DNA of 64,000 bases from Saccharothrix sp. (GCF_031180885.1 NZ_JAPSLK010000001.1:1-64000); one strand, 5' to 3'. Counted from the first letter of the stretch, positions 9,897 to 19,076 are shown. Notes: generated from the sequence alone by a model not told the origin. Made by a program: numbers and translations.

Positions 9897-11366
9897 TCAG
9901 GTCAGCGGCAGGCGCAGGCGGGCGCGGGCCAGTTTGCCGGTGGGCGAGTGGGGCAGGGTGGGCGCGAACTCGACGACCGTGGGCACCTTGAACTTGGCCA
10001 ACCGGGCCGCGCAGTGCTCCTTCACCGCCTCCTCCGTCAGCCCCGCCCCGTCCACCGCCACCACGACGACCTTCACCGACTCCCCGGTCCGCTCGTCCGG
10101 CACCCCCACCGCCGCCGACTCCGCGACCCCCGCCAGCTCCGCCACGACCTGCTCCACCTCGTGCGGGTACACGTTGAAGCCGTTCACGATGATCAGGTCA
10201 CCCGCCCGGTCCACCAGGTGCAGGTCGCCGTCCTCGTCGAAGAACCCCACGTCACCCGTCCGGAACCACCCCTCGGCGTCCGGGCCGTGCGCGCCGTCCG
10301 GCCAGTAGCCGCTGAACAGGTTGTCCCCGCGCGCCGCGACCAGGCCCGTCCCGGGCTCGTCCTCTTCGACGTCCAACGGGCGGCCGTCCGTGTCGACCAG
10401 GCGGACCTCGACACCCGGCAGCGCCCGGCCCACCGAACCGGGCTTCGGCACCCCGCCCACCAGCGTGGACGTCAGCACCGGCCCCGTCTCGGTCAACCCG
10501 TAACCCTCGTACACCGGCAGCCCGACCGCCTGCCGCAGCGCGTCCAGCACCCCCGCGGCCAACGGCGCCGCACCGGACGTGAACAAGCGCACGGTCGCCA
10601 AGTCCTCACGCAGCCGCTCGACGGGCTGTTTCAAGATCGCCTGGTACATCGGCGGCACGCCCACCAGCGTCGTCACCCGGTGCTCCCGGATGGCGTCCAG
10701 CGCGGCCGAAGCGTCGAACCGCTCCAGCAGAACCGCCGTCGCCCCAGCACCCGCGACCTGCAACAACCCCGGCCCCAGGCCGTAGACGTGGAACAGCGGC
10801 AGCGCCAGCAGGACCCGGTCACCGGCGGTCACCGGGGCCGGCCGCAGCGAAGCGCACTGGTCCACGTTGGCCAGCAGCGCCCGGTGCGACAGCATCGCCC
10901 CGCGCGGCTGACCTGACGTCCCGGACGTGTACCCGAGCACGGCCACGTCCTCGCCGGACCCGATCGACGCGAACTCCTCGCCGGGCACCAGCTCCGGCGA
11001 CGGCAGCGCCTCCACGTCGGTCCCGTCCGCGTCGCCGACCAGCAGTCGCGCGCCCGAGTCGGCCAGGACCCGCTGCAACTCCCGCGCGGGCTGGCCCGGT
11101 CCGGCCGGCACCACGACGGCACCCGCGCGCAGCGCCCCGAAGACGGCCACGCAGAACCCGACCCCGGTGGGCAGCCGCACGACGACCCGGTCACCGGGCT
11201 CGACGCCGGCGTCCACGAGCCGGTGAGCCTCGCGGTCCACGAACGAGTCCACCTCGCCCCAGGTGCAACTGTTCGCAGTCGTGACATCGACCAGTGCGAC
11301 GTGCTTGGGTCCACGTTGCGCGGAGGCGCGAACCAGGTCGGCGACGTTGCGAGCGGAAGCGGTCAA
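9897..11366 (-). CDS. Acyl-CoA synthetase (AMP-forming), fatty-acid-CoA-ligase type
   Basis: 489 aa adenylate-forming enzyme. Motifs in order: VLGYTSGTSGQPRGAMLSHRAL (P-loop, about 150-172), VYEGYGLTETGPVL (about 290), WFRTGDVGFFDEDGDLHLVDRAGDLI (about 370-395), and the C-terminal lysine in SPTGKLARARL. It would activate a carboxylic acid to an acyl-CoA. Chain specificity is not evident. The start is a TTG at 11366 with AGGAGG five bases upstream. It is divergent from the sigma-factor gene. Confidence 0.88.
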   Translation of the reverse strand: MTASARNVADLVRASAQRGPKHVALVDVTTANSCTWGEVDSFVDREAHRLVDAGVEPGDRVVVRLPTGVGFCVAVFGALRAGAVVVPAGPGQPARELQRVLADSGARLLVGDADGTDVEALPSPELVPGEEFASIGSGEDVAVLGYTSGTSGQPRGAMLSHRALLANVDQCASLRPAPVTAGDRVLLALPLFHVYGLGPGLLQVAGAGATAVLLERFDASAALDAIREHRVTTLVGVPPMYQAILKQPVERLREDLATVRLFTSGAAPLAAGVLDALRQAVGLPVYEGYGLTETGPVLTSTLVGGVPKPGSVGRALPGVEVRLVDTDGRPLDVEEDEPGTGLVAARGDNLFSGYWPDGAHGPDAEGWFRTGDVGFFDEDGDLHLVDRAGDLIIVNGFNVYPHEVEQVVAELAGVAESAAVGVPDERTGESVKVVVVAVDGAGLTEEAVKEHCAARLAKFKVPTVVEFAPTLPHSPTGKLARARLRLPLT

Positions 11367-11537
11367 GGTGACCTCCTGGTGAACACTGCGAACCCTCCGC
11401 GCAGTCTGTCACGCACGGGCGGCGTCACGCAGTGCCTCCGAACGCGTCGCAGATTCGAGACCGGTTGCCGCTACCTACTACGGAGTAACAACACGTATGC
11501 TGCCCGAACGGCGACTCTGTGGAGGTGCCGCGAGCCG

Positions 11538-12191
11538 ATGAGCGCAAGGGCTGGCGACAACACCATCAGGACCAACCGGACGCTCCGCTCGACGTGGAGC
11601 ACTGGAGGGCAGTCCAACACGATCGACAGCGTGGAGACCGACCCGGCGGGAGAGCCGTGGGACCTCGTGCGTGCCGCCCAGGCGGGTGACACGGACGCGT
11701 TCGGGCTGCTCTACGACAAGTACGTGGACGTGGTCTACCGGTACGTCCTGTTCCGGGTCGGCGACCGCACCCTGGCCGAGGACGTGACCAGCGAGACGTT
11801 CCTGCGCGCGCTGCGCAGCATCGGGTCTATCAGCTACCAGGGTCGGGACGTGGGTGCGTGGTTCGTCACCATCGCCCGCAACATCGTCTTCGACCACGTG
11901 AAGTCCAGCCGCTACCGGTTGGAGGTCACCACGGCCGACCCGGACGACAACCGCGAGGTCGCGAGCGGTCCGGAGCAGGAGGTGCTGACCGACGCGGCCA
12001 ACGCCGAACTCCTCCGGTGCGTAGCCCAACTGGGTGAAGATCAACGCGAGTGCATCACTCTCCGTTTCATCCAGGGCTTGTCCGTGGCCGAGACCGCCGC
12101 GAAGATGGGCCGCAACGAAGGCGCGATCAAGGCCCTCCAGCACCGCGCGGTGCGCCGGCTCGCCCAGTTGCTGCCGAACTGGCTGCGCTGA
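11538..12191 (+). CDS. ECF-type RNA polymerase sigma factor, BldN-like
   Basis: 217 aa. A ~40-residue N-terminal extension precedes sigma region 2 (DAFGLLYDKYVDVVYRYVLFRVGD, LAEDVTSETFLRALRSI) and region 4 (QLGEDQRECITLRFIQGLSVAETAAKMGRNEGAIKALQHRAVRRL). The next gene encodes a DUF5667 membrane protein, the same pairing as bldN-rsbN of Streptomyces, where BldN drives aerial-hypha genes and RsbN is its membrane anti-sigma factor. The ATG at 11538 follows GGAGG at a long spacing of about 12 nt. An upstream in-frame start giving a longer pro-sequence, as in Streptomyces BldN, cannot be excluded. Confidence 0.85.
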   Translation: MSARAGDNTIRTNRTLRSTWSTGGQSNTIDSVETDPAGEPWDLVRAAQAGDTDAFGLLYDKYVDVVYRYVLFRVGDRTLAEDVTSETFLRALRSIGSISYQGRDVGAWFVTIARNIVFDHVKSSRYRLEVTTADPDDNREVASGPEQEVLTDAANAELLRCVAQLGEDQRECITLRFIQGLSVAETAAKMGRNEGAIKALQHRAVRRLAQLLPNWLR

Positions 12192-12292
12192 CCCGCCGCC
12201 GAGGTTCCCCCGATCGCACGGTCGTGCCCGCGTAACCCCGGAACCTCCGGCTTCGTTACTCGGGCAGGTACTCCTCCACGAGTCGGTGCGGG

Positions 12293-13399
12293 ATGGTGGG
12301 CAGAAGGATCACGCCGCTGGGGCGTCGCAGGCAGCACGAGCAGTTCGCTCGTGCGGTCGACGCGCAGCCCGGGGACCCGGCCCGGACCGGGTTCGCCGAC
12401 GAGTTGGCCGTCGTCGCGCTGCTGCGCAAGGCGGCGGTGACGAGCGGACCGGACGACGCGACCAAGGCGCGGATGCGGGAACGGGTGCTCGGCGCGAACC
12501 CCGCCCCGCCCACCAAGCTCGACCCGGCCAAGCCCGACCAGCCCGGTCCCGACCGGCGACGGCCGCGCAGCGGAGCCCGCGGGCGGTTGGTGATCGCTCT
12601 CGCCGCCGCGTTGTGCCTGGTCCTGTCGCTGGCCGGGATGAGCCTGCTGCTCTCCCGCGACGCGCTGCCCGGTGACGCGCTGTACGGCGTCAAGCGCACC
12701 GCCGAGTCGGCCTCGCTGGGCCTGACCTTCGGCGAGGAGTCCAAGGGGTACAAGCGGCTGGAGTTCGCGGCTGCCCGCATCTCGGAGATGGAGACGCTGG
12801 TCGACCGCTACCGCGACGCCGGCGGCGGGCCGCTGGGCGGGTACCTGACCGCGCTGGCCGACTTCGACGCCGACGCCGCGGCCGGTTCCCGCGTGCTGGC
12901 CGCGCACGGGTCGAACTCGGACCAGCGCGCCCTCACCGGGCTGCGCGACTGGGCGGTGTCCCAGACCACCCGGCTGGGCGACCTGCGCGGCAGGCTGCCC
13001 GCCGAGGCCGCCACCCGCGCCGGCACGTCCCTCGAACTGCTCGACCGCATCGCCCGCCGGGCCGGGGACCTGGCCGCGCGCACCGGCTGCGCCACCGTCA
13101 CCACCGGCCAGGTCGACGACGTCGGCCCCGTGCCCGCGACCGGCGAGTGCGCGCCGCCGACCACCGAGCCCAACCCGGTGCCCACCGACCAGCCGTCGGT
13201 CCCGGTGTCCACGCCCGCCGGCCCCACGACGGCCGCCGGCGAGTCCACCGCGCCGCCCGCGGCCACCCCGGGCACACCCGGCACCGGCGACCCGTCGCTG
13301 CCGCTGCCGCTGCCGCCCGTGACGACGGCCGTCACACCGCCCGTCCAGCTGCCGACGCTGTCGCTCCCGCAGCTACCGCTGCCCGGTCTCACCGGCTGA
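12293..13399 (+). CDS. DUF5667 membrane protein, RsbN-like anti-sigma factor candidate
   Basis: 368 aa. The N-terminal cytoplasmic part (about 1-98) should contact sigma. A single membrane helix LVIALAAALCLVLSLAGMSLLL (about 100-121) follows. The DUF5667 extracytoplasmic domain (about 122-260) begins DALPGDALYGVKRTAESASLGLTFGEE. A long Pro/Thr-rich tail (about 280-368) is typical of a wall-spanning segment. It lies 100 nt after the BldN-like sigma gene on the same strand, so I infer it sequesters that sigma factor. The ribosome site before the ATG at 12293 is weak. Confidence 0.82.
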   Translation: MVGRRITPLGRRRQHEQFARAVDAQPGDPARTGFADELAVVALLRKAAVTSGPDDATKARMRERVLGANPAPPTKLDPAKPDQPGPDRRRPRSGARGRLVIALAAALCLVLSLAGMSLLLSRDALPGDALYGVKRTAESASLGLTFGEESKGYKRLEFAAARISEMETLVDRYRDAGGGPLGGYLTALADFDADAAAGSRVLAAHGSNSDQRALTGLRDWAVSQTTRLGDLRGRLPAEAATRAGTSLELLDRIARRAGDLAARTGCATVTTGQVDDVGPVPATGECAPPTTEPNPVPTDQPSVPVSTPAGPTTAAGESTAPPAATPGTPGTGDPSLPLPLPPVTTAVTPPVQLPTLSLPQLPLPGLTG

Positions 13400-13438
13400 T
13401 CGCTACCCTGTCCCCATCGGACCCCGGGAGGCGCTGAC

Positions 13439-14332
13439 GTGGTGAAAAGGCGTGTGGTGGAGGGCTCTGCCGAGCGCGAGCGGCTCGCCGAGCTGGCCGG
13501 CGCGGCCTCGGCCGAGGCCGCCCTGACCACCCCCGCACCACCGGAACCCTCGGGCGCGCCCACCGACCTGACCGCCGCCGCCTTCTTCGACGTCGACAAC
13601 ACGATGATGATGGGCGCGTCGATCTTCCACTTCGCCCGCGGCCTCGCCGCCCGCAAGTACTTCAAGAACTCCGACCTCATGGGGTTCGCGTGGCAGCAGA
13701 TCAAGTTCCGGGTGGGTGGCCGGGAGGACCCGCAGAGCGTCAAGGCCTCCCGCGAGCAGGCCCTGTCGTTCGTCGCGGGCCGGTCGGTCGCGGAGCTGGT
13801 CAGCCTGGGCGAGGAAATCTACGACGAGCTGATGGCCGACAAGATCTGGACCGGCACCCAGGCGCTGGCCCAGATGCACCTCGACGCCGGCCAGCGGGTG
13901 TGGCTGGTGACCGCGACCCCGGTGGAGCTGGCCCAGATCATCGCCCGCAGGCTGGGCCTGACCGGCGCGCTCGGGACGGTGTCGGAGAGCGAGAACGGCA
14001 TCTACACCGGCAAGCTCGTCGGCGACCTCCTGCACGGCCGGGCGAAGGCCCACGCGGTCCGCGCGCTGGCCGCGAAGGAGGGCCTGGACCTGCGCCGCTG
14101 CACCGCGTACTCCGACTCGGTGAACGACGTGCCGATGCTGTCCGTGGTGGGCACGGCGGTGGCGGTCAACCCGGACTCCGGCCTGCGCGACACGGCCCGC
14201 AAGCGCGGCTGGGAGATCCGCGACTTCCGGACCGGCCGGAAGGCCGCGAAGATCGGCGTGCCCTCGGTCCTGGGCGCCGGCGCGGTCGCGGGCGCGATCG
14301 CCGCCGGCATGGCCTACCGCCGTCGCGGGTAG
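13439..14332 (+). CDS. HAD-IB family phosphatase (SerB1/CicA-like)
   Basis: 297 aa. HAD motif I is [15 protein letters not shown] (about residues 43-57), motif II is [14 protein letters not shown], and motifs III/IV are in [20 protein letters not shown]-terminal hydrophobic stretch ([21 protein letters not shown]) could anchor it in the membrane. The substrate is a phosphomonoester of unknown identity; the mycobacterial relative is annotated SerB1 by similarity only. GGGAGG lies 8 nt before the first of two tandem GTG codons (13439, 13442). Confidence 0.88.
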   Translation: MVKRRVVEGSAERERLAELAGAASAEAALTTPAPPEPSGAPTDLTAAAFFDVDNTMMMGASIFHFARGLAARKYFKNSDLMGFAWQQIKFRVGGREDPQSVKASREQALSFVAGRSVAELVSLGEEIYDELMADKIWTGTQALAQMHLDAGQRVWLVTATPVELAQIIARRLGLTGALGTVSESENGIYTGKLVGDLLHGRAKAHAVRALAAKEGLDLRRCTAYSDSVNDVPMLSVVGTAVAVNPDSGLRDTARKRGWEIRDFRTGRKAAKIGVPSVLGAGAVAGAIAAGMAYRRRG

Positions 14333-14337
14333 GCCGT

Positions 14338-15282
14338 TCAGCCGAGGAACACGTTCCGGCGCTGGGTGAGCAGCCGGTACAGGGTCTGCTGGATCGTCTC
14401 CCGCACCTGGTCGGTCAGGTTGAACACCAGCATCGGGTCGTCGGCCGCGCCCTCGCCGTGCACGTCGGTCCGGATCGGCTCGCCGAACTCGATGTACCAC
14501 TTCGACGGCAGCGGGATCGCGCCCAGCGGCCCGAGCAGCGGGAAGAACGGGGTCACCGGGAAGTAGGGGAAGCCGAAGAGGCGGGCCAGCGCCTTGATGT
14601 CGCCGATCTTCGGGTAGATCTCCTCCGCGCCCACGATCGAGCACGGGATGATCGGCACCCCGGTCTTCAGCGCCGCCGACACGAAGCCGCCCCGGCCGAA
14701 GCGCTGCAGCTTGTACCGGTCCTTGAACGGCTTGCCGATGCCCTTGAAGCCCTCCGGCCACACCCCGACCAGCTCACCCGACCGCAGCAGGCGCTCGGCG
14801 TCCGGGTTGCAGGCCAGCGTTTGCCCGGACTTGCGGGCCAGCGCGCCCAGGACCGGGGTCTTGAACACCAGGTCCGCGCCCAGCATCCGCAGGTGGCGGT
14901 GGGCCGGGTGCTCGGCGCGGATGCCGTAGGCGGTCATGGTGGCGTCGAGGGGCAGGGTGCCGGAGTGGTTCGCGACCAGCAGCGCGCCGCCGGTCGCGGG
15001 CACGTTGTGCAGGCCGATGGTCTCCACCCGGAACCACTTCTCGTACAGCGGTTTCAGCGGCGGCATCAGGACGTGGTCGGTCAGGTCCGGGTCGAAGCCG
15101 AACTCGTCCACCTCGTAGTCGCCCTGCACCCGCCGGCGCAGGAACGCCAGGACGCCCGCCAGGCGCTCCTCCCACTCCGACGGGGGCGCTTCCGGGGCGG
15201 CCTGCTCGGGCTCCGCCGGAACCCCGGTCAGCTTCGCGCGCCGGCCCGGTGCGTGCAGGGGGATCACCCTTGCCTCTGCCAC
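14338..15282 (-). CDS. 1-acyl-glycerol-3-phosphate acyltransferase family protein
   Basis: About 314 aa PlsC-type lysophospholipid acyltransferase. The catalytic HX4D motif is in LLVANHSGTLPLDATM (about residue 116), the substrate region in VGVWPEGFKGIGKPF, and the proline block in PIIPCSIVGAEE. It would acylate lysophosphatidate or a related lipid at the inner membrane. The GTG at 15282 is favoured over 15288 because AGGAGG lies 5 nt before it. It follows the epimerase gene by 10 nt on the same strand, so the pair is probably co-transcribed. Confidence 0.88.
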   Translation of the reverse strand: MAEARVIPLHAPGRRAKLTGVPAEPEQAAPEAPPSEWEERLAGVLAFLRRRVQGDYEVDEFGFDPDLTDHVLMPPLKPLYEKWFRVETIGLHNVPATGGALLVANHSGTLPLDATMTAYGIRAEHPAHRHLRMLGADLVFKTPVLGALARKSGQTLACNPDAERLLRSGELVGVWPEGFKGIGKPFKDRYKLQRFGRGGFVSAALKTGVPIIPCSIVGAEEIYPKIGDIKALARLFGFPYFPVTPFFPLLGPLGAIPLPSKWYIEFGEPIRTDVHGEGAADDPMLVFNLTDQVRETIQQTLYRLLTQRRNVFLG

Positions 15283-15292
15283 GTCCACCTCC

Positions 15293-16330
15293 TCACCGGA
15301 GCTTCGCCGCCGCGTCGAGCACGGTGCGCTCGACCGACGTCAACAGCTCGGGGTCGATCAGGGGCCGCATGCCGCGACCGCTCACGTAGTCGTCGAACGC
15401 CTGCTGCGTGGTCCAGCGCGGGGTGAAGCCGAACTCGCGCTTGAGCAGGGTGGTGTCCACGACGCGGCCCCAGTTCAGGAACCGCATCTGGTCCGGGGAG
15501 AAGTCCACCAGCCGCGCGCTGCGGAACAGCCGGCCAACGGTCGGCACGGCGGCCGTGGGCACCGGGAGCGGCAGCTTGCCCGCGCGGCGGATCGCCTGGG
15601 ACAGCAGCAGCACGCCGTCCCCGCCGACGTTGAACACGCCGGGCAGGTCGTGCAGGGTCGCGCGCTCCAGCACGGCCAGCGCGTCCTCGGAGTGCAGCAA
15701 CTGCACCCGCGCGTCGTAGCCGAGCACAGTGGGCACCACGGGCAGCGCGAAGTACCGGGTCAGGACGGTGTCGATGCGGGGGCCGATGAAGTTGGTGAAC
15801 CGCAGCGTGGTGACGTCCACGTCCGGCCGGCGGCGGGCGAACCCGCGCACGTAGCCCTCGACCTCGACGGCGTCCTTGGCGTACCCGCTGGACGGCAGGT
15901 CCTTGGGCCCCATGTCCTCGGTGAACACCGCCGGGTCGCGCGAGGAGGACCCGTAGACGGCGCTGGTGGACTTCACGACGAGCTTGCGCACGTGTGGCGA
16001 CTTCTGGCACGCGGCCAGCAGCTGCATCGTGCCGATGACGTTCATCTCCTTCATCACCGTGCGCCCGGACGGCCCGGCCGGGTTGGCGGTCACCGAGGCG
16101 TGCACGACGGTGTCGACGTGCGCGGTGGCGATGACCTTGGCGATGAGCGGGTTGCGGATGTCGGCGCGGACGAACTCGGCGCGCCCCATGCGGCGCAGCA
16201 GGTCACGGGGCGGCGGTTCGGTGTCCACGCCGAGGACCCGGTCGACGTCCGGGTTGGCGGCGAACCGCGCGGCCAGGTGACCGCCGAGGAAGCGGCTGCA
16301 TCCGGTGACGAGAACGACCTTGGGCGCCAT
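15293..16330 (-). CDS. NAD-dependent epimerase/dehydratase (GalE2-like extended SDR)
   Basis: 345 aa. Rossmann motif VLVTGCSRFLGGHLAARF at the N-terminus, with the extended-SDR active-site region STSAVYGSSSRDPAVFTED and the later YAKDAVEVEGYVRGF (Tyr-x-x-x-Lys replaced by YAKDA). The C-terminal half has the nucleotide-sugar or lipid substrate fold. Mycobacterial homologues are named galE2, but the substrate is unproven. It sits upstream of the acyltransferase and downstream of bS22. Confidence 0.85.
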   Translation of the reverse strand: MAPKVVLVTGCSRFLGGHLAARFAANPDVDRVLGVDTEPPPRDLLRRMGRAEFVRADIRNPLIAKVIATAHVDTVVHASVTANPAGPSGRTVMKEMNVIGTMQLLAACQKSPHVRKLVVKSTSAVYGSSSRDPAVFTEDMGPKDLPSSGYAKDAVEVEGYVRGFARRRPDVDVTTLRFTNFIGPRIDTVLTRYFALPVVPTVLGYDARVQLLHSEDALAVLERATLHDLPGVFNVGGDGVLLLSQAIRRAGKLPLPVPTAAVPTVGRLFRSARLVDFSPDQMRFLNWGRVVDTTLLKREFGFTPRWTTQQAFDDYVSGRGMRPLIDPELLTSVERTVLDAAAKLR

Positions 16331-16468
16331 GCGACTCCGAGACGGTTGCGACCTGCGCGGACTGCTGCGACGTGGACTCTACCCACGGATTCGGGTACCC
16401 GATCGTCTCGCGGTCACGCTCTTGACGCAGGTCACCGCGCCATTCACCCGGATGGCCGCCGAACATGC

Positions 16469-16502
16469 CGGTGCCGGCGCCCCGGAGGGGACGCCGGCAC
16501 CG
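16469..16502 (-). terminator. Hairpin after bS22
   Basis: An 11-bp perfect stem (CGGTGCCGGCG with CGCCGGCACCG) with a 12-nt loop begins 12 nt after the bS22 stop codon on the minus strand. There is no T-run, as is common in high-GC actinobacteria. Confidence 0.7.
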
Positions 16503-16513
16503 AAGACCAAGGC

Positions 16514-16615
16514 TTACTTGCCGCGCTTCCTGCGCTGGACGCGGGTCTTGCGCAGCAGCTTGCGGTGCTTCTTCTTCGACATGCGCTTGCGGCGCTTCTT
16601 GATGACCGAGCCCAT
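16514..16615 (-). CDS. Small ribosomal subunit protein bS22 (AURKAIP1/COX24-type)
   Basis: 33 aa and extremely basic ([20 protein letters not shown]... ending in RRKRGK). This matches the 33-residue bS22 protein found in mycobacterial 30S subunits and the actinobacterial AURKAIP1/COX24-domain family. A GAGGAA ribosome site lies just upstream of the ATG at 16615. It falls between the epimerase and the BldC-like gene, as in mycobacteria. Confidence 0.93.
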   Translation of the reverse strand: MGSVIKKRRKRMSKKKHRKLLRKTRVQRRKRGK

Positions 16616-16740
16616 GCGGGTTCCTCACTCACTAGACGAAGGTGTTTCTCCACGCGCCGGTGGAGACACCCGCCAAACTCGGGCGCGCCGACACCAGGCA
16701 CGAACGGCCTGTCAGTTTACCCGGCTGCCGACGCCCGCCC

Positions 16741-16950
16741 TCACCCGGCGTCGAAGTAGGCGTTGCGCAGGTACTCGTGCACCGCCTTCTCGGGCACCCG
16801 GAACGACTTGCCCACGCGCACCGCCGTGAGCTCGCCCGAGTGCACCAGCCGGTACACCGTCATCTTCGACACTCGCATCACCAGCGCCACCTCGGCGACG
16901 GTCAGGAACTTGACCTGGACCAGGGGTGCTCGATCGTTCTCCTCCGGCAT
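16741..16950 (-). CDS. Small MerR/excisionase-type DNA-binding protein (BdtA/BldC family)
   Basis: 69 aa, a single winged helix-turn-helix: FLTVAEVALVMRVSKMTVYRLVHSGELTAVRVGKSFRVPEKAVHEYL. The length and motif match the actinobacterial BldC-like/excisionase family. The Streptomyces gene at this position beside bS22 and the bldN-rsbN locus is called bdtA. It is probably a global nucleoid or developmental regulator rather than a phage excisionase, since no phage genes are near. Confidence 0.85.
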   Translation of the reverse strand: MPEENDRAPLVQVKFLTVAEVALVMRVSKMTVYRLVHSGELTAVRVGKSFRVPEKAVHEYLRNAYFDAG

Positions 16951-17070
16951 GGATCACCGCGTCCTTCGACACGCGTCGTGCCGTCGGCTTCCCCACCGAC
17001 GGTTCGACACGCACGTGCTCCTCTGAGAGTAACGGGACACGTGGGACTGGTGCGACGGCCAATGGCGGTA

Positions 17071-17883
17071 TCAGTGGGCCTCGTGGGCCTGTCCCAGTTC
17101 CACCGAACGGTCCCGAGCAGCCTCGATGGCCGCCAGCAGGGCCGCGCGCACCCCGTGCTTCTCGAGTTCGCGGATGGCCATGATCGTGGTGCCGGCCGGC
17201 GAGGTGACGGCCTCCCGGAGGATCACCGGGTGGGTGTCGTTGCGGCTGAGCATCTGCGCCGCGCCCACCGCGCTCTGGATGATCAACTGGGTGGACAGGT
17301 CGCGCGGGATGCCGAGCAGGATGCCCGCGTCGATCATGGCCTCGACCAGGTAGAAGAAGTACGCGGGCCCGGACCCGGACAGGGCGGTGACGGCGTCCTG
17401 CTGGCTCTCCGGGACGCGGGCGACCTTGCCGACGGTGGTGAGCAGCTCCTCGACCAGGTTCAGGTGCTCGGCGCCGGCGTGCTTGCCCGCGGAGATCGCG
17501 CTCATCGCCTCGCCGACCAGCATCGGCGTGTTGGGCATGACCCGGACGACCGGCGTGCCCTCGGGGAGCCGGCGCTCGAAGAGGGTCGTCGGCAGGCCCG
17601 CGCACAGCGACACGACGAGCGTGCCGGACTTGATCACGGGCGCGAGTTCGTCCAGCAGCGGCTCGATGTCCTGCGGCTTGACCGCCACCACCAGCACGTC
17701 GGCGCGCCGCGCGGCCTCGGCCACGTCGAGCCCTTCGACGCCGTACTCCTTGGTGAGCGCGGCAGCCCGGTCCGGATGCTTCTCGGTGAACACCAGATCC
17801 TCAGCCGCCCGGCCACCCCGCAGCAGCCCGGACAGCAACGCCTCCCCGATCTTCCCCGCTCCCAGCACCGCGATCGTCGTCAT
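17071..17883 (-). CDS. proC: Pyrroline-5-carboxylate reductase
   Basis: 270 aa, standard length. The Rossmann motif AVLGAGKIGEALLSGLLRGG is N-terminal; VVAVKPQDIEPLLDEL is in the middle; and the family signature ALSGSGPAYFFYLVEAMIDAGILLGIP lies at about 170-196. It reduces 1-pyrroline-5-carboxylate to proline with NAD(P)H. A CAGGCT hexamer lies exactly 7 nt before the ATG, suggesting a leaderless mRNA. A proline-degrading dehydrogenase is encoded nearby (19073-19993). Confidence 0.97.
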   Translation of the reverse strand: MTTIAVLGAGKIGEALLSGLLRGGRAAEDLVFTEKHPDRAAALTKEYGVEGLDVAEAARRADVLVVAVKPQDIEPLLDELAPVIKSGTLVVSLCAGLPTTLFERRLPEGTPVVRVMPNTPMLVGEAMSAISAGKHAGAEHLNLVEELLTTVGKVARVPESQQDAVTALSGSGPAYFFYLVEAMIDAGILLGIPRDLSTQLIIQSAVGAAQMLSRNDTHPVILREAVTSPAGTTIMAIRELEKHGVRAALLAAIEAARDRSVELGQAHEAH

Positions 17884-17990
17884 GCGCCACAGCCTGCCAC
17901 CCCGCCCCTACTCCGACCCACCGGCCCTTTCCGCACGCAACGCGGAGCAGGCGCTTTTGGCCAGCGGGCTGCCAAGCCACAGCGGGGCCT

Positions 17991-18117
17991 CGGTTCGTCC
18001 CCCGTACGGCCTGGGCGCAGCCCAACCGCGCTTCGCCCTTCTTGGCAACCAGCTTTACCGGTTGCCAAGAAAGGCGAAGGGTGGTTGCCTCCGGCAGGCC
18101 GTACGGGGGACGAACCG
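17991..18117. repeat. Nested 127-bp intergenic palindrome
   Basis: The outer arms are 23-bp perfect inverted repeats (17991-18013 and 18095-18117, core CCCCCGTACGG). An inner hairpin has 17-bp arms with one mismatch (18034-18050 and 18060-18076, TTGGCAACC/GGTTGCCAA) around a 9-nt loop. It lies between the ends of the thioesterase and proC units and is not explained by either gene. Confidence 0.85.
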
Positions 18118-18168
18118 ACGCCCTTCCACCCCCGGGGGGCCTGCCGCGCGGCGAGCGCCGCTTTTGAT

Positions 18169-18213
18169 CTTGAGAGCGCGCAGCGCGTCCGCTTGAGAGC
18201 GCGCAGCGCGTCC
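18169..18213. repeat. Two-copy 22-bp tandem repeat
   Basis: The unit CTTGAGAGCGCGCAGCGCGT plus CC occurs at 18169-18190 and again at 18192-18213. It is followed by a GCGC-GAA-GCGC mini-palindrome just downstream of the thioesterase stop codon. Together with the palindrome at 17991-18117 it fills the 350-bp gap 17884-18233. Confidence 0.8.
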
Positions 18214-18233
18214 AAAGCCCAGCGCGAAGCGCG

Positions 18234-19076
18234 TCAGGCGGAAGCGGGAGTGAGCGCCAACTGGCGGGCCTGACAAACGAGCCGCCCGGAAGAGTCGATC
18301 ACGGTGGCGTCCTCGTCGAACCACTGCCCGTGAACAGCAGTACAAGCCACCCGCACCCGCAACCACCCCGAAGCCGGCCGCGCCCGCAACAACGCCGTCA
18401 ACTGAACAGTCGGCGACCACCCGAACCGGCCCAAGTTGAACGTCACCGGCATCGAGATGTCCCCCACCACCAGCGCGAAGTACGGGTCCGGATCCTCCCC
18501 CAACGGCCGCGCCCACAACGTCAACACCAACGGGTCACCGACCCGGTTGCTCAGGAAACCCGCCCCGGCCCGGTCCAACCGCACATCGCACACCGACCCG
18601 AGCTTGTAAATCCCACCCGACCCCAACGAAGCCAAGTCCACCGCATCAGCCGGCGGCGCGGCAGCCACCGACGGCAAGTCCGCATAGTCCGGGGCCTGCC
18701 CAGGCATCCGCCCGACCGTCACCACCGCCTCGACACACGCCCGCCCGCGCTGCTCCAGGACGACCGCCACCACGGTCGCGGTCCGCCCCGCCTTCCGCAC
18801 CGACGTCCGCAGCAACACCGGTCCCACCTCGGGCGCGTGCAGGAACTGGGCGCTCACCGCCAACGGCTCCCGCTCGTCACCCGGCATCACGACCTGCGCC
18901 GCGTCGACGGCCGCCCGAGCCGCCAAAGCCAGCAGGAACCCGCCGTGCGGCTTCGGGCCGATGGTCCACTCGCCGGGCAACGCCGCCGTGTAAGTGCCGT
19001 CGCCCAACGAGCGCACAGCGTTGGCCACGGAAAAAGCCACCGAAGAACCCACTGAGGAACCCACCGAACCCCTCAC
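18234..19076 (-). CDS. Acyl-CoA thioesterase family protein (TesB-like double hot-dog)
   Basis: 280 aa. The N-terminal hot-dog contains GEWTIGPKPHGGFLLALAARAA. The second half contains SVCDVRLDRAGAGFLSN, LWARPLGEDPDPYFALVVGDISMPVTFNLG and DEDATVIDSSGRLVCQARQLAL, typical of TesB-type enzymes that hydrolyse acyl-CoA. The GTG at 19076 overlaps the proline-dehydrogenase stop (GTGA), so the two are translationally coupled. Confidence 0.85.
   Translation of the reverse strand: MRGSVGSSVGSSVAFSVANAVRSLGDGTYTAALPGEWTIGPKPHGGFLLALAARAAVDAAQVVMPGDEREPLAVSAQFLHAPEVGPVLLRTSVRKAGRTATVVAVVLEQRGRACVEAVVTVGRMPGQAPDYADLPSVAAAPPADAVDLASLGSGGIYKLGSVCDVRLDRAGAGFLSNRVGDPLVLTLWARPLGEDPDPYFALVVGDISMPVTFNLGRFGWSPTVQLTALLRARPASGWLRVRVACTAVHGQWFDEDATVIDSSGRLVCQARQLALTPASA

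Noticed and set aside
16741..16950. Phage or integrative-element excisionase
   Set aside because: No integrase, attachment repeats or phage genes are near. The position next to bS22 and proC matches the conserved BdtA/BldC-type regulator.
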